Origin: Methanosphaera sp. BMS
GTDB lineage: Archaea > Methanobacteriota > Methanobacteria > Methanobacteriales > Methanobacteriaceae
DNA: 64,000 bases
Direction: 5' to 3'
Assembly: GCF_003268005.1 (NCBI RefSeq)
Contig: NZ_CP014213.1
Coordinates: 248,001-312,000 of the forward strand
The notes under the pieces are model-generated. The model had not been told where the DNA came from, did not search any database, and was given only the letters and a program-made list of their open reading frames with translations. This document shows positions 63,057 through 64,000 of the stretch, in pieces; position 1 is the stretch's first letter; every line of letters begins with the position of its first letter. A program made the position numbers and the translations under genes.

Positions 63057-63503
63057 ATGAAATTCAAGTCCATATTTCTTGTCGGTATTATATTATTGGC
63101 CTTGTTAAGTGTTTCAGCTATTTATGCTGATGATACAATTGTTTATGGCAAGTCTTCATTCATTATTCCAGAAGGATATACGCTTATGGAGAAAGATAAT
63201 CAGATGGTAATGTATAACGAAGATAATGTAATAAGCATCTTTGAAGGTTCCATTAAGAATCCTGCTAAGGCTAAGGAAAATCGAATAAAGAATGGTTATA
63301 ACTTTGTCGATGAGAAGAATATTACCGTTGACAATATTAAAGTAAATCAGCAGAATTATAAAAGCAGTGGTTATAACTGTATGTTCTATACTTTTAAGAA
63401 AAATAATAAGAATTATATTATAGGATTGGTTATTGATGAAAATAAACCAATTCCTTCCGATGATGATAATCCGGCAATAGGCATTATTCGTTCTTTAACT
63501 TAA
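63057..63503 (+). CDS. Small secreted protein with signal peptide
   Basis: The protein has about 148 residues. Signal peptide MKFKSIFLVGIILLALLSVS, cut probably after IYA. The mature part starts with YGKSSFIIPEGYTLMEKDNQ and ends in a short beta-rich tail (YIIGLVIDENKPIPSDDDNP). The SSFIIPEGYT segment resembles IQFKIPNGFT in the secreted protein at 10055. I chose the ATG at 63057; a TTG three codons upstream sits too close to GGGAG. Function is unknown. Confidence 0.75.
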   Translation: MKFKSIFLVGIILLALLSVSAIYADDTIVYGKSSFIIPEGYTLMEKDNQMVMYNEDNVISIFEGSIKNPAKAKENRIKNGYNFVDEKNITVDNIKVNQQNYKSSGYNCMFYTFKKNNKNYIIGLVIDENKPIPSDDDNPAIGIIRSLT

Positions 63504-64000
63504 AAAAACCATTTATATTTCTTTTTCTCTTTTTTTAGGATAATATGTTGGTTGTCCTATGTTTAATTACCATGTTTATGAATTGATTATTTTTTAACCA
63601 TTAACTCATTTGATAATTCCATTTTAAATAATTAATTTTATGATTAATTATTCATGATGTATTCATATTAATCTATAATATACTGGCTGTTAATGATTAT
63701 ATTATCAATGCAGTAATTAAATATTAATAGTGGTCAATGTTAGATGTATATTTAATTATTTAAAGTAGCGGATTTGTGTGCAACAATTATGATGGTATAA
63801 ATACTTGTTCTTTAATGCTATTTTTTTTAATATTTCTTCTATAAATAACTGATTTGATTTATAGTTACTTTTTTAAGCTTATGCAAATATGGGAAGATAG
63901 GAGGAACGTGTTTATTTATTAAGTCAGATTCATTAATATTTTTTTGTTCTTTTATAGTTATATGTCATGTATTTTTTTTCCTATGATTTATGCTGTTGGG
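63504..64000. other. Intergenic region to the window end
   Basis: T-rich terminator-like sequence follows the stop (63510-63537). At 63777 the sequence GTGTGCAACAATTATG matches one arm of the inverted repeat at 964-1102. No gene was supported. Confidence 0.35.

Overview
The window looks like a chromosomal segment of a gut-type, very AT-rich methanogenic archaeon of the order Methanobacteriales, most likely Methanosphaera. The pointers are an archaeal TFB, TATA-box promoters, T-tract terminators, 6-phospho-3-hexuloisomerase, VapBC, and above all many adhesin-like proteins (ALPs) built of parallel beta-helix repeats (GGAIYN-type) and Ig-like repeats. The species call is inference from gene content; no 16S rRNA or tRNA gene was recognised in the window.

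Region 1-20 kb: the 3' end of a BspA/DUF285-type repeat protein, then four ALPs that lack a signal peptide and share one N-terminal cap module (ends near 1262, 3374, 5620 and 12977, all minus strand). Among them lie a small membrane peptide, an HTH-FHA regulator, a small secreted protein behind a conserved leader or small RNA, and tfb with a long acidic N-terminal extension. hxlB, a classical secreted and membrane-anchored ALP, and a second HTH-FHA regulator follow.

Region 20-37 kb: a C_GCAxxG_C_C protein, a 1348-residue secreted ALP, and a coupled larE plus ThiF-like pair. Next come a barstar-like gene and a three-gene operon (EgtC-like class II amidotransferase, EgtA/GCS2-like ligase, M14-type deacylase). 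The same perfect palindrome lies near both promoters. After these come an anchored surface protein, a TPR protein split by a -1 frameshift at a perfect A AAA AAG heptamer, and a UvrD-type helicase fused to a Cas4/AddB-like nuclease. A second copy of the conserved RNA sits near 36.9 kb.

Region 37-48 kb: an intact TnpB with a likely reRNA, an ALP with a frameshifted signal peptide, membrane/surface proteins, an ALP with the Ig module moved to its N-terminus, an ALP pseudogene, vapBC and a decayed IS630-family transposase.

Region 48-64 kb: another large ALP, a BCCT transporter, a DUF4013 membrane protein, a surface protein, an Sfp-type phosphopantetheinyl transferase, a STAS protein, a SpoIIM-like protein, UDP-glucose dehydrogenase, two overlapping HAD phosphatases, a broken Zn-finger-less TnpB and a small secreted protein.

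The main themes are surface diversification (paralogy, module shuffling, tandem repeats, frameshifts), palindromic operators placed on TATA boxes, and one compact candidate gamma-glutamyl metabolism regulon at 26.4-29.8 kb. Most starts were chosen from Shine-Dalgarno (SD) sequences and paralogue alignment, and several differ from the longest possible ORF.
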